From positions 240,185 to 304,184 of the forward strand of contig NW_014577236.1 in the NCBI RefSeq assembly GCF_000485595.1: a stretch of 64,000 nt of DNA. Reading direction: 5' to 3'. The stretch is from Priapulus caudatus (Eukaryota > Priapulida > Priapulimorpha > Priapulimorphida > Priapulidae). The notes under the pieces were generated by a model, which was not told the origin of the DNA, did no database searches, and saw nothing but the letters and a program-made list of their open reading frames with translations. The position numbers were made by a program, and so were the translations under genes. Position 1 is the stretch's first letter; each line of letters starts with the position of its first letter. Below are positions 25,541 to 39,363 of the stretch, piece by piece.

Positions 25541-26586
25541 TAATACTATATAGGCATACTCTGCTTATAACTGCTTAATTAGTGGTGTGTAGTGTTTGCT
25601 ACATGGACCTTATTCCTCCAATTGTTTAGTTACTATATCTGTTAAGTCGTCTGTACGCAAACATAGTACTGTGTATCTTAAATTATTATAACCTAAAACC
25701 TAAAAACTATATATATTAATAATATGCCATTGTGACAGCACACATTTTGCGATTTATTTAAGTGGCGTTGTAGTTTCAGAACCTGATTTTTGACAAAACT
25801 TAGGGCCAATCATAAACCATATTGGTAAACAGAAATGGTGATTACAAATATTGCCAGTCTCCAATTGGAATTTTTAAATGATTTTGGTGTCATTGTGCTT
25901 CTTGATGTCTCAGTTTGGGTAACATTAGGTTGGCTCAGTGCTTTTGATTTAGTTTAAAACCATTTTTACTTTATGCATTTTGTCATACCTTCAAATAACC
26001 ATTCTATGTGAAAAACTGAAATTTGATCAAATTCGAGTCAGGGCAGTAAATAAAACCATATCGTTTGTCAATGGAAATGAATGTTGGAAAGATAACTATT
26101 CTCCACTTGGCAATTTTGAAGCCGATAAAATTATATTTCTGACTGTTTACAAATTAAATATACTTCCCCACATGAAAACATCATCCTACTATTTTTAATA
26201 ATTTAGTTTTTCAAAATTACAGTCATTGTTGAAGAAAGTGATTAAACCGTGTGAGACTTTAAACACTACAAAACCAGAATGCATTGGATAACTATATGGC
26301 CATTGGACCATTTCCACCTGTTGGGCCGTAGCCTAGGCATAAAATATATTGGTGTTTCATGGCACATTGATCATTTAATAGAAAATCAAGTAAATAATGC
26401 CAATGAAATATTATATAATACAGTTGAGTCGGGATTATTCCACCTAACCAAGGCCTATAGTTGGTTGGATAATCCAACAATTCATATAATATGGAAATTG
26501 GGGGTTGGGTTTGATCTTCATTCCATGCCGGATGAAATGGAAATGCAGTATGAAAATTATATTTAACTGAAATTATTTCCTTTCAG

Positions 26587-29500
26587 GGCCAATAGGCATT
26601 TTTGCTCTCGTGCGGTTCAAACTGCAAAAAAGTATGAAGCAGGACAGTGTATTCATGGTTATCGAGTAGAGAAGGTATTGTATTTCTGTGTGTTTTTATG
26701 CATTTGTTTAAAATAACGTCAAGAGCTAATGATACCTATACCTAGTTATTACTAGCAGGGCTTGAAACTAATGCTTGCCGAATTGCCCGAGGTTACTAGA
26801 TATCTGTAGCGGCTAGTAGCATGTCTTGGCAGACCATCCTTGTTGGCGAGTGTTGGTAATACTTGAATCCGTAGCTACTTTTTGTGCAACTGTTTTCATC
26901 TGGTTTAAGTATAAAATTTGTGTGCACAAATGTAAATTTCATCACTAGATTTCAGCAGGCTTCCTAATATTGATTTAAATTAGGTCCCATTACCAAAGTA
27001 GCAAGACTTGGAATGCATCTCAGATAGTCTAAAATAAAAATTGTTCTGGGGAGCCCACCCCCCTTCCCAAGACCCACGTGATCATACTCACCTCCTGTGC
27101 ACAGCTAACTGCTTGCCGTGGTGCTAGGTTAGTTTCAAGCCGTACTAATAGATATTATTAGCTATTAATAACGTGCAAAGACGTATTCACATGGTATTTG
27201 TAATATTTGTGTTATGTTTAAACAGTGTGGCAATTAACGTACATTGATGAGATTAGAACTGATATCTATGTTGACCATCTATTCAATTAATAAATAAATC
27301 ATAAGTGACATTGATAATGAGATATGTGTACTTATTTCAGGTTGAGCCTATTCCAGAACTGTACTTAACGGCTGTGAAATTAGAGCACGAGGGAACAGCT
27401 GCACAGCACATTCACATTGCCCGAGAAGACCGTAACAATGTTTTTAGGTGAAACTAATCTAACCTTTTCATTTTCTTGTGTGGTTCACACTCTTCAATAC
27501 TGTTTATCTGAATCCATAGTATCAGGATACCTCATAGAGAGTAATAATTTATAGTACAGTGAAGAGACAATAATTTTACTATAATTTTACATAATTTTAA
27601 TAATATTATGTTATTATATACTTGTGCTCAATAGTCATCTTGACCTTCCAGCTGTTAATGAAACATCTAGCTGGCATCTGTATTTATTAAATAAATATTA
27701 AAAAGCTCTATAAACATGCTAGATGTTAAATACGTGATGTCAAATTTTCTTGCAGTGTCTCGTCTGTCTAATTATAAAATGATAAGTTTGTTTGTCTTCC
27801 CTTTTCTGATTATTATTAATCTTTTTGCAAGATATCATATTATCTGGAGTGTATAATATAGATCTATATTATACACTCCTAATATTATCCACCCTATTTT
27901 GGTGGTGTCTGATGCATTTATTGTTGTATTACAGTGTTGGGTTAAGAACCACTCCACTAGACAGCACAGGTGTGCCCCACATTTTAGAACACACGACATT
28001 ATGTGGGTCTGAAAAGTTTCCATGCAGAGATCCCTTCTTTAAAATGTTGACCCGGTCTCTTTCAACATTTATGAATGCATTTACTGGTAGGTTCTAGTAT
28101 ATCCTAAATAAATATCTTGCTAATGTCTGTAAAAATTTACTCGCATGGTAACTTTTGTACTTTATCTTATATTATTACTTTATATTTACCTAACATTTAT
28201 TCTAGTTAAATTCAAAAAAGAATATCTTGCCTAAAATACAGAGCATGTGAGCTTCTAAATAGTAATGTAAGGTAGTTAATGATCATCAGAAAACATGTAT
28301 CGAAATTCTGAACTATTCAGTGTATTATTTTTAGCTAGTGATTGGACCATGTACCCATTTTCAACCCAGAATGCTCAGGACTTCGAAAATTTGCTGTCAG
28401 TTTACCTAGATGCAGTCTTCTATCCACAACTCAGAGAACTTGACTTTATGTAAGTTCACTTGAGGTCATGGTACTATTAATATGAAATCTACGTGTCAGT
28501 ATGTATATATCAGTTAGATACATCATATTAAAGGGACAGTAGCCTCTAGGATTTTACTGCATACAACTGTACTTACTGTGTAACAAATCGTCTATACCCA
28601 CATGTATTTATTACCAGATACCTAATTTAATTGTTATAATTATTTACACATCAACGCTACGATATTTGAACGGCGCCATGACACCCGCGACCGTGCTGCC
28701 ACCCCGAAAAAGTTGCGTATTTGACAATTTATTTTGCAGGTTACAGACCGAGGGCTAATCACAAAAGTGCAATTATATTTATACCTAAATGCTATTTAAC
28801 CGAACGATATTCATTTTAGGGCAAATTTATCCATATTATAACTGAAACTATATGTCGTTTATAAGATATTACAATTCTTTTGTTTTTAAATGAATAAATA
28901 AGAAACACCCTCGTCTGTAGCCCTTGGCTGGAAAGTGGTTTTGTGCAACTTATCAGATCGTGCACTTTGAGTGGCGCCACCGTCGTTGTAATCAAACTGT
29001 AGTCGTTAGTTTTAAAACATTTTTTAATAATATTTCTAATGGTGATTGAACCATGAAACTTTTTATGTAGCATAATTATAACCTAAATTAGCTGAAAATA
29101 ACCCTAGAACCTAGAGTAAACTCTCCCTTTAAGCAAATGTTTGAATGATTTGATTTGAATGCAGGCAAGAAGGGTGGAGACTGGAGCATCAAGTTGTGAA
29201 TGACCATGGCTCACCTATAGTTTTTAAAGGAGTTGTCTTCAATGAGATGAAAGGAGCATTTGTAAGCATGGAACCTTGGATATCCTAATTAACATTATGC
29301 TTATCTTTTGTTTTTCTTAATATATGCTATTTATAACTAGTGACACATTAGTAAGGATTAGTAAGTACATGAAATTCGTTTGGATTGAATGACATTTCTT
29401 TTAATCGAATTATTTCTAATTATTAGGCAAGTCCAGAACAAGTGTATGCACAGCACCTACAAAACAGTCTTTATCCTAGTCACACGTACTCACATGTCAG

Positions 29501-32500
29501 TGGAGGCCAACCACTGTCCATTCCTGATCTCACATGGGAAAAACTGCGGCAATTTCATGCAGCCCACTACCATCCTAGCAATGCAAGGTTTGTTACATGT
29601 CTTTAATTATGTGCATTTAGCTACATTCTATTTATGCAACCATGTCACCAGGAATGTAGAAACATTGTTTATAGAAGAGCGAATATAGAGTATGACAAAG
29701 TAAATGAGGAAAATCTATGGGAAACCCAGTGAAACTTTGGAGCTTCTCTGTCATACAGGTTCTACACTTACGGCAACCTGCCACTGGAGAGGCATCTGGA
29801 GTTGATTGACTCACTAGTCCTGAGTCGATTTAGCAGGGTCAACACAGACACCAGTGTTCCTGATCAACAGCGATGGAGCAAGCCTGTAGGTTTATCACTA
29901 AGTTGCATGGTACACTATTGATACAGCTTCGTGCTCTGCCCTTACTCCAACTTGGAGGTTATATATATATATATATATATATATGTATTTATTTATTTAT
30001 TTATTTTTATTTATTTACCTGATTGGATACTATGAGTTACTTCTACGAGTTCTTTCCTTACTGTTGTTGTTATAACATTCTTGTCGATTTTGTTATAGAA
30101 TTTATAGTTAAATATACGAAATGTACTTGTCACATATTAATGTACCACAATAATATTAGTAGAAGTGCTTGAGGTAATATTGCACTATCCTTTCTATCCA
30201 TTGAGTGCAGTAGAGATACAATGGATCTGGTGTATTGGACAATAATTAATGATATAACATGACTGATTGTGTGATGGTTATGATCTTTCATAGAGGACAG
30301 TGACGGTTAACTGCGCACCTGATAACATGGCACCAAACCCGGACAGGCAGACAACAGTATCTGTTAGCTACCTACTTTCAGGGTAAAGCATTTTAGGTGA
30401 CTTGGCATTGTTTTGTTGTGATCCTGAGCTACAATACATGTCCAACAACATTGCCATGCATATTATATAGGATGATATTAATTTATGTAATCATATAGTC
30501 TTAATTTATAATGCTATGTACCATAAAAGGTACTAGGTTTTCTATTGGTGAATTTGCAGTATCACTGATACATTTGAAGACTGTACATTGAGCATCATAG
30601 GCAGTCTTCTCACAAGTGGGCCAACTTCACCTTTCTACCAGTCACTGATAGAGCCAGGCATCGGTGCCGACTTCTCACCAAGTACAGGGTACCTCATCTT
30701 TTGCTTATAAGTGTTTCAAGTCGAGACTACATTTGATTGATTGAATTGCACTCCCTGCGGTAAAGTGGTAATTAAATTAAGGGTGAGAATAATCACTTTT
30801 CTATTTACGTGTTTATGAATGGAACTTCAGGTGTACAGTAGTGAACTGAGGTAAAGGGTGTTTTTAACGTTTTCTTACCAAATTTCATTTTTCAATGTTT
30901 TCAGTTTATATATTTGTATCTGTTGATGTCAGGTCACATACACGAAACATACATTTATGTAAATTTATAACTGGGGCATGTGTTTCTGTTTATCAACAGA
31001 TATAGTGGAGATTTAAAGGAAGGTGCATTCTCTATTGGTTTGCAAGGAATAGCAGAGGATGATGTGCCAATAGTGGAAGACATCATAAGAGAGACCTTTG
31101 ACAAAGTCATCGAGTAAGCTTCATTGATCCAGGATTAGCATATACTTTATGGGGATATTATATTCTAATAATAATCATATTACTGCATGGGGGCAGTTTA
31201 CATTTCTGCCTGCCTTTTAGCTTTGGCAAAGTTGAATAGTCTGTTTAGCGAGTAACTTCCATCATAGACATTCATAAATTAGCTAGTTATTCATATTAAT
31301 GGATTAGCTTCCTGGTCATCATTTTCCAACTTAACATTTAGAATTGAGAAACCATGTTTTGTGTTAATTACAGGGAGGGTTTTCCACAGGAGAGAATAGA
31401 CGCACTTTTGCACAACATTGAGCTATCACTGCGTCATCAAACATCCAACTTTGGTCTGGGCCTTGCAGTGGTAAAACATATACAGTGTGATAATTACTTC
31501 CAATACATCCCTAATTATGAATAATTAATTTACTTCATGATTTTTATTATCAGAATCTAAATTTTTTGCCCTTACTATTAAAAATGTTAATTATGCACCT
31601 GAATGATAACTGAATTTCATTAAATAGTGGTTATAAACTTATGATCAATCCTATGCTGGTCACTTGTTGTGCAAGCCAACTACGACTGTGTTTGATGTAT
31701 TCATGTGCATTTTTATGTTGATTGCAAATCCAGATCATTACGCACATATCTCAGCATGTTGTCTTTCATTGATAGAGCATTGCAGCAGTGTGGAATCATG
31801 ATGGCAGTGCGCTTGATGCACTTAAGGTCACCAAAAACGTGGAAAAATTTAAGCAGCATGTCAAGGAAGATCCAAAGTTCTTACAAAACAAAGTCAAGCA
31901 ATACTTCAAGGTAGAGAAATCTGTGCAATTTTAATGATTATTCAAATATTATTCATTAATGCAGAGCTATTTGGGGAAAATCACGCAGCCTTTGTCAAAC
32001 GAACAACATTTTTGTCATCTGTATAGGCTATTCTTAGTATCTCAGATTTTTATCTATGGATGCAGCTTCATTTAGGTAACTTTAATTGGTCCCCAGGAAA
32101 ACACGCACAAATTGAATTTGATCATGGTTCCTAAAGAAAAATACAAGTTAGAGGTGGAGAAGAAAGAAGATGAAAAACTTCAGCAAATGGTTTCCATACT
32201 CACAGATGATGAAAAACAAAAAATATATAATAAAGGTATGTCATTAATTGTCATAATGTGAGTTCATTGTATATTAGCTAGAATGTAATGTTTTAGCTCA
32301 TCTGACATAGTGAGATGCAGCTTGTAGAATCGCATGAGCATGCATCCGTCCGGCCGTGCGTGCGTCCGTCAACAGTTGGGCACAAATCTAAACGGCTCGA
32401 CGTACGGTCACGATATTCGGGACGTGGGGGGGTAATCCTAAAACGAGTTGGGATTTTGAAGCTGGGGGTCAAAGGTCAAGAGGTGTAAAAGAAGGGGGAA

Positions 32501-35500
32501 CATTCCCTCCTTAACTTGAGGTATAGGGAGGAAATGCAGAATTGCGGCACAAATCTAAACGGCTCGACCTATGCTCATGATAGTCGGTGTATAGCATCAT
32601 GGTAGGAAAAGCCATCACTGTGGCGAAATTGGAGGTCACAGGTCAAAGGTCAATGGGGCACAGGGCAGATTTTAGACATTTTCTGAGGACATGGTCTGAC
32701 GGAGCGATTGGAAAACTTTTTTGTTTCAGCGGTGACCTACCATCTTTATGGCTTTATTGAAAGGACCATGAAATGTATTTTCTGCTGACATGCGAAGAGT
32801 AAGTGTCGGATAACCTTTTGACCCTCAAGAGGAGGGTTAAATATTGATTTGTTGAGTGTTAACAAAGGACTGAACTGCTTTTGCTATTATTAGAGCCCAT
32901 ACCTGTGTGAATGTGAGGCTACAGTTGCACAGTTTAATTGCAAAGGCAAATGTTTGTTGAACAAGGTCAACAATGCTCCTTAAATCATATTATTTTCTAA
33001 AGCAGTCTGTCTATAGCACCCTGAAGGCTGAATCAGTGAATGCTCGCGTGGGTAGGCAAAAACACGGGGCAGCCCATGGCTGGCACTATTCTAATCATAA
33101 TTGTTGCCTGCCAACCTGCAGTGCACATGTGATTATCGCCTGCCTGAATATACTTACTTGGATTTTAGCCTGTAGGATTTCAGCAACTCCCCAGGGAGCT
33201 AGTTAGGGTATCTCAAGAAGGGCGATGCCATCTTTGATTATTGATTACACTTGCACGCGCCATCTCGCGGCAACTATAGTCCTAGTTTAAATTAGATTTT
33301 ATTCTCATGTAACTTTGTTAAACGAATAAATAATATCTAGTACCATATAATATATATTTACTTTTCATCTTGAATCTTAACATGTATCATGTAGCTATGG
33401 CCGTGCGTATCCATTTACCAGTTATGCAAACATAAGCTGTTACCATATAAATATTAGAGACACTATATATTATTATTTCTATGGCTGTTACACTCAGGGG
33501 CATAGGAACGAAGTATTATTGAGGGGGCAGTAAAAGGCATCATCGCTGGGTTTTTACATTTTTTTATATAATTAAGAGAGAGAGAAAGTCTAAGATAAAG
33601 AGAGAGAGAGAGCGTAGTAAATTGAGACGGGGACAGGAAAACGGTGATACGGTGTGTATGCGAGCAGGAAACGGGGTACAATTAGGTCGTGCGAGATGGT
33701 GTGCAAGGGGATGGGAGGTGGGAGGCAAGGGGAGGGAGATGGGAGGTAAGGGGGTGGAAGTGAGAGGCAAGAGGAGTGAAGTGGGAGGCAGGGGGAGAGA
33801 GGTGAGAGGCAGGAGGGAGGGAGGTGGGATGCAGTGGGGAGGGAGGTGGGAGAGAAGGACCCCCCGCCCCCTCTAATTAAACTTGGAGATCCATGCTCAT
33901 ATGTTGAAATCTTTTATGTCAACGTCAATGTCATTCATTAACTTGTATTTGAATTGTTATTATTGTTCTTGTTATTATAATTAGCCCATAGAGATTAGGT
34001 GGGTGCGAAAGTGTAGCTGATATTTCTTCGAATTGGCTACGAAAGTCAAACAAGACTAAAGAAGACTTATGTATAAGACGTCTTGCTATGCACAAATGAA
34101 TTTATCAGCAGCACACCAGACACCAGATGAGCCCTGTCGCACTGCGGCACTTGTTATGTTAATAGTATGGTGGTGAGTTGATTTAATTAGTGTGGGTGGA
34201 GGTTCCTGATTTTTTTAAACTAGAAGTCTTTTCTCATTTATGCACAGGCCTGGAGTTAGCAGAGAAGCAGAATGAGCCTGAAGACCTTTCTTGTCTGCCA
34301 ACACTAAGGATTTCCGACATCGAGAAGAGAGGAGAGTTTATACAAGTCTCACATAGCACGCCATGTGTGTATTAATCAATAGATCTCAATGGATGTGGTT
34401 ATACCTATGTACACAGTGATGCAAAGCTGCAAGTTGGCAAATCGCACTTAATTTTCTTCATAACATTCTAACATTCTTAAAATTCTACTAACCAGAAATG
34501 AGGAAGAAAAAATACATGTAATATTCTCATGGTCATGGTAACATGCAGTTTGGCACATTAGCTATGATATTTATATCTGATGAATAATTGTTGGCGTTAC
34601 AAATTTATTATATGTAAGACATTTATGCTATGCATTATTTGTTGCAGTAAATGTACCAGTACAGCTATGTGAGCAGCCCACTAATGGAGTGACGTACTTC
34701 AAAGCAGTTGCCGATGCTAGCAATCTTGATACAGCACTGTTGCCATATTTGCCAATATTCTGCAATGTTCTGGCTCAGTAGGTCATATTCTATGAGAAAA
34801 TGCAAAAGCTGATCATGTTTTCTGCATATCAGCACTTTACTAACTAGCACATTTATGCTAATTGTTGATTTTTGTATTGTGTGCACCAATAGTAAAATCG
34901 TTGTCTTTAATTCAAGAATGGGAGCGGGTCAGATGGATTTCCGGGAGTTGAGCCAGGAGATACAACTGAAAACTGGTGGGATGTCTGCGGCCAGCCTTGT
35001 AACGAACAGTCACACTGACCCTCTTAGCTATGAGCAGGTGAGTATTTATATTGTGTTCTATATTGCAGTTTTGTTATTATAATTAGTATTATAATTGGTG
35101 AATAATAGTTAGTAGTATTAATAATATTGTGTTTCATGCTGCTATCATATATATGTATAACATGAAACATACATTACAGGTGCTGTTGATATTATTGATC
35201 ATGTCCATGTACATTGCCAGAACTGTATACCATTACAATTGATTAATGAAGTGAAAGGGTGTTTATAATGCTACATCTTACTGTGCCATGCTATTGTATC
35301 AATGTGCATATTTTTATACAAAATTAATGTAACTAGAGTACGTTCAATCAGATTTTCTTCCACATTTTAGGGCATCCTATTCTCCTCATACTGCCTTGAC
35401 AGAAACACAAGTGATATGTTTTCCATTTGGTCGGAAATCTTTAATGGGTTAGTGACATTGGTGGTAATTTATGTACTTTTCTTATCGGTGATACAAACAA

Positions 35501-38500
35501 TTTGATCATGCAGTTTTTCATGTTTTAAATTGTGTCCATTTTGCTTAATCATATTTATTTCATTCTTCAACATCTATTGCTTTACATTACTGGGTAATAT
35601 ATGAATGTATGGATCAGGTATGCGCTCAAATATAAAAAGCGGCTTTTTTGGTAACCAATAAGGTTTTGAATATAGGGGCAAGCTCTTGCTTGTAAAGTGC
35701 GTGCCTGTGATACCAATGATTAATATCTAATTCTACATGTCTTTTTGTTTGTGATCACCAAGGGTGAAATTGACAGCCATAGATCGGCTTTCAACTCTAG
35801 TAAAAATGGCTGCCAATGAGCTGGCAATGAGCGTGGCACAGAGCGGCCACAGCTATGCCATGACGCATGCCAGCAGCTTCTTAACGCCTGCGGCTCATAT
35901 GAAGGAGAGGCTTGGTGGAATTTCTCAGGTATGTATACTTGCCCATAGATCATTGAACACTGAGAAACGGGGTGGAAATCGTATGTCCCTTGCAAATCGT
36001 GCAATCGTTGCTGCTTCAGCCTTCCACCACTACCGTTTTCTTTCCTCCTTTCCCAATTTACAGTTGTGGTTGTCAGCTACTAAACTCTAGCATTTAAGTA
36101 TTTACCAGCGTCGTCACTCTCCAGCCATATCATGATATTTTTCATTGTAAACTTAAATATTAAAAGGAATACTACTTCCAAATTCTATATTATATTGTTA
36201 CTGAGTAGATTACGTGACAGCATTTGTGGAACACAGTTCTGCCTTTTTATATTAAGGCCCTGTCCCTGCCAACTGCATTTTTACTAACCGGCCCTTTTGA
36301 GAACGTAAGCCCTGTGGTTGGTGTGGGACGACTGGACTTTAAGATAAAATAAAATATCAAAGGTAAAGTAATGAGGGTTATGGTAAAGGCGGCATTCAAT
36401 GGTTGGTTTAATCATCTATAATTTCTTTTGTACTTGCTCATATGCTTACAATAATGTGTAAACGAGATTAGCATAATTACTCAATTAATAGGACTTCTCA
36501 TAAATATAAGCAATCGTAACCTGGAATGCACAGGTGAGATTGACCACCAAGTGTGATTATTTCCCTGTGCATCATCATGTTGGGTGTTTGATAAGTTAAC
36601 ACAGGATAACTCCTGATAGAGGACAAGATCATTGAAACGTGTCATATTATCAGGTGAGGCATATGAAGCAAATTGCCGAGATGCAGGATGTCTCACCTGT
36701 CCTGGAGAAACTTGCTCTCATTGCCAAGCAACTACTCAACAAGAATAGCATCCGGTACTATGCAGTTTGAACCCATGCTTCAGTCAATAATTAATTGGCT
36801 GAAAGACTTCAGTAAATTCTGAATGTGTTCATAGAAAATTTGAAATGTTATAAGCATTTTATTGCCATCAACTATAGGAATTTCTTTTTACTTGTATCTG
36901 CCTACACAGAGATTTACATGATTATGGAGTATATTCACCACTTTTTAGAGTGCAGGGTTTATGCAACACGTTCATTATTCATCCTCAGATGTTCCATTAA
37001 TGCAAGCCCAGAACATGCACAGAAGAGTGTCAATCACTTGGAGACATTCCTCGCATCTCTGTCTGGCAGCTCTCGGGGTGCTGGACGAATTCTAATCCAG
37101 GTAAAGCTACCTTCCACTCAACCTGGTTTCTTGTTCAGTGTATATGAGTTTGACACGTTATTATGTTTGTAACCTTGTGTATACTGTATGTTACATCCAG
37201 AATTACTGAAGTTGTCTGTGCGATCTTTACCATGATCTGTTGTTTGGTAGCGACATGTGAATGTCGCTTCGTGAATTGGCAACAATACTGAATGTCATTA
37301 ACGTGTCATTACGGATTTGAGGTAGCTATAAAAATATTCATAAAAAATTAGAAGCTTACTCAGATGGATTAAATATTTGATTAAATAATGATGTATGTAA
37401 ATATATTTGCTCTAATATCTGTAAGCAAGTAACTAATGTGTGCATCCTTAGAAGAGCGACTTCACAGCGACTTGCGAGAAGACTCATGTTGAGCTACCCT
37501 TCCCTGTGAATTACGTTAGCAAGTGTTTGGAGACAGTGCCCTACACACATCCTGACTCTGCTGTTCTATCTGTACTTGCGACCCTGCTGAAGTGGAAGTA
37601 CCTACACAAGGAAATCAGGTACAACTGTAAACACCCCCACAATGGTGCTAGAATTGTAAATTATTATGTGGTGTTTCTAATAGTCATGGGAATCATATGA
37701 TTATAGTGTATACAAATAGTGTTTAGACAGACATAGCCAAATTCTGAAGTGTAAAATGTTTGTGCATAATGCTCAGGTCATCTGTTTCATTGACTTTGAT
37801 TTGCCACAGGTGCACTGACAATTTTCTCCGTATGGTAGGTAATATTAGTTCTGTGCCTGTTCACAGGGAGAAAGGGGGAGCCTATGGTGGAGGGGCAAAT
37901 ATGGGAGGTGGACTTCTCACCTACTACTCATACAGAGACCCACACGTCATGCAGACATTAGAACAGTTTGACAAGTCTGCAGATTGGGCCAGGAGTGGGC
38001 AATTCTCTGACAGTGATGTCAATGAAGCAAAGCTCTTCGTCTTTCAAGGGGTGCGAAACAAATTTGCTAATACAGTTGTTGATAATCTAAGTTCTCCAAA
38101 GATATACATGGCTAAAAGCTGTAAAAGCTGACTTTATCATTTTATTTGACAGCATGGATATTTTGAGTTATTGGCATTGCTTAGTAACTTATTTCCATCT
38201 ATATTTTATTGCACTGAAATTTTGCTTGGTTGTTAATACAAATTAATGTATAAATCACAGGACTTGGTTATTATAGATTTTCAAGTGCTTAGCTTATTAT
38301 CTGACAGGAATATAAATTCGTCACTAGTAGCTAGGATTTCGTATCTCCGCCATATTTCAAATAAATCACTTTATCTTATTACTTGTGTTTGGTAGGTTGA
38401 CGGGCCCATATCGCCTGGTGAGAAAGGTGTAGACCTGTTTCTGCAGGCACTAACTGACGAAGCTAAGCAAGTGCATCGCGAACAGTTTTTTGATGTTCAG

Positions 38501-39099
38501 AAAAATGACATTATACAAGCAGCACACAGGTCAGTTCATGCTGTATGAAACACTGCAATAAATTGAGTGTCAGTACATTTATATTTTTCAGCTTGCTAAG
38601 TCATGAGATTTGATCGGTCTTCCACTGATACAAAGGTCTATTTTCTGTTGTAGTGGACGTGCACATCTTATCGGTCTCAATACCTTTACCATAAATTTCC
38701 CTTAACCAACCAGCAATGTGTTGTTAGTCTTTGTGTACTTCATTTACCACACTTCCTCACTTTATTGCTAATAACTATTTCCAAAAACAAACACTATTAT
38801 ATTATCAGCATATTAACAATCATATCAAAATACATCAAACATACTTCAATTATTACATAACGTGTGATATTGAAACCCATTATTCATGTGAATGCAAAGT
38901 TTGCCTTCACTCATGTTGCACATTGCCGTCGGCTCATGGTAGCTATCCGATCTGTTGCAGGTACCTCACACCTGGCAACCGACCAAGCGCAATCACCTTC
39001 ATAGGGCCAGAGAACCCAGCTACTGTGACCGACTCATCGTGGGTCCGTGTGAGTGAGACGGAATCATCTGACATGCCCTCACAGCAGGGGGTCGTCTAA
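26587..39099 (+). CDS. PITRM1: Presequence protease, mitochondrial (PITRM1/PreP), 5' end missing
   Basis: M16C zinc metallopeptidase of the mitochondrial matrix that degrades cleaved presequences and other short peptides. Exons: 26587-26674, 27341-27447, 27935-28086, 28335-28449, 29165-29261, 29427-29587, 29759-29885, 30294-30382, 30560-30688, 31000-31113, 31374-31470, 31776-31910, 32097-32235, 34248-34364, 34648-34777, 34917-35037, 35371-35447, 35763-35928, 36654-36754, 36989-37100, 37452-37618, 37867-38050, 38396-38529, 38961-39099 (stop): 998 residues, phases consistent throughout. The inverted zinc motif HxxEH is HILEH in exon 3 (after TPLDSTGVP), with FNEMKGAF in exon 5 supplying the distal Glu region. 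The C-terminal half has [11 protein letters not shown] and [11 protein letters not shown]. The human protein is 1,037 residues; the initiator Met and transit peptide lie in an upstream exon I could not fix. Exon 14 uses donor CCAT/GTGTGT and exon 22 a GGG/GTGCGA donor, both forced by frame. Introns host at least four transposon-like insertions. Confidence 0.95.
26758..27141. mobile_element. MITE in the intron after the first PITRM1 exon found
   Basis: Ends GGGCTTGAAACTAATGCTTG and TTAGTTTCAAGCC are inverted complements over about 14-15 bp; GCTTGCCG motifs recur near both ends. It is 384 bp and non-coding. Confidence 0.6.
27844..27881. mobile_element. Palindromic mini-element, family A (PITRM1 intron)
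   Basis: A 38-bp hairpin: CTGGAGTGTATAATATAGA followed by its complement, ending ACACTCCTA. The inner 34 bp are a perfect palindrome. Direct repeat ATATTAT flanks it (27837-27843, 27882-27888). Same half-sequence as 61256-61347. Confidence 0.8.
28528..29132. mobile_element. TTAA-flanked TIR element in a PITRM1 intron
   Basis: TTAAAGGGACAGTAGCCTCT at the left and CCTAGAGTAAACTCTCCCTT then TAA at the right are inverted ends, each abutting TTAA. TTAA target duplication is typical of piggyBac and Kolobok superfamilies; the AGGGA start would fit Kolobok-type MITEs, but that is inference. The element fills most of the intron between 28450 and 29164. Confidence 0.65.
32294..34156 (+). repeat. 1-kb interspersed repeat, copy 3, split by an insertion
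   Basis: Same element in PITRM1 intron 13. It is interrupted after CAACCTGCAGTGCACATGTG (about 33131) and resumes at the segment AGAGATTAGGTGGGTGCG (about 33986), so roughly 850 bp of foreign DNA sits inside. That insert has a purine-rich GGGAGGTGGGAGG-type tract at 33620-33870. Confidence 0.85.
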
Positions 39100-39357
39100 C
39101 AGCACCATATAAGCCGTTTTACTACGAACTGGTTTCACTGTGGGATGACGTAGGCATGCATGCGTTCTTGTTTGTAACGCTTTCACTGCGTAGTAATGAA
39201 TTGATAATCACTTTGGAAAGTGCTTGGATTCTGCATACACTGTCCAATCGTAGTCAAAAGAAACATTTATTTCGTGATTTTATAGATTTATTCTGTGTAA
39301 CACCACCATGCATAACAAATTGTAAGTCAAATCATAGGCACATCTAGACACTATCAT

Positions 39358-39363
39358 AATAAA
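39358..39363 (+). terminator. Candidate PITRM1 poly(A) signal
   Basis: AATAAA lies about 260 bases after the PITRM1 stop codon, on the coding strand, in AT-rich DNA. It is the first canonical signal I see downstream. It is read from sequence only. Confidence 0.4.

Larger units (their letters stand above)
19674..26586. other. Gene-poor region between the tRNA and the first PITRM1 exon found
   Basis: Filled largely by the foldback, tandem duplication, simple-repeat block and TIR elements listed separately. The missing PITRM1 first exon (Met and transit peptide) must lie here or further left; I could not choose among candidate ATGs. Frames at 25980-26198 and 26279-26566 have no recognisable similarity. 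Confidence 0.5.
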
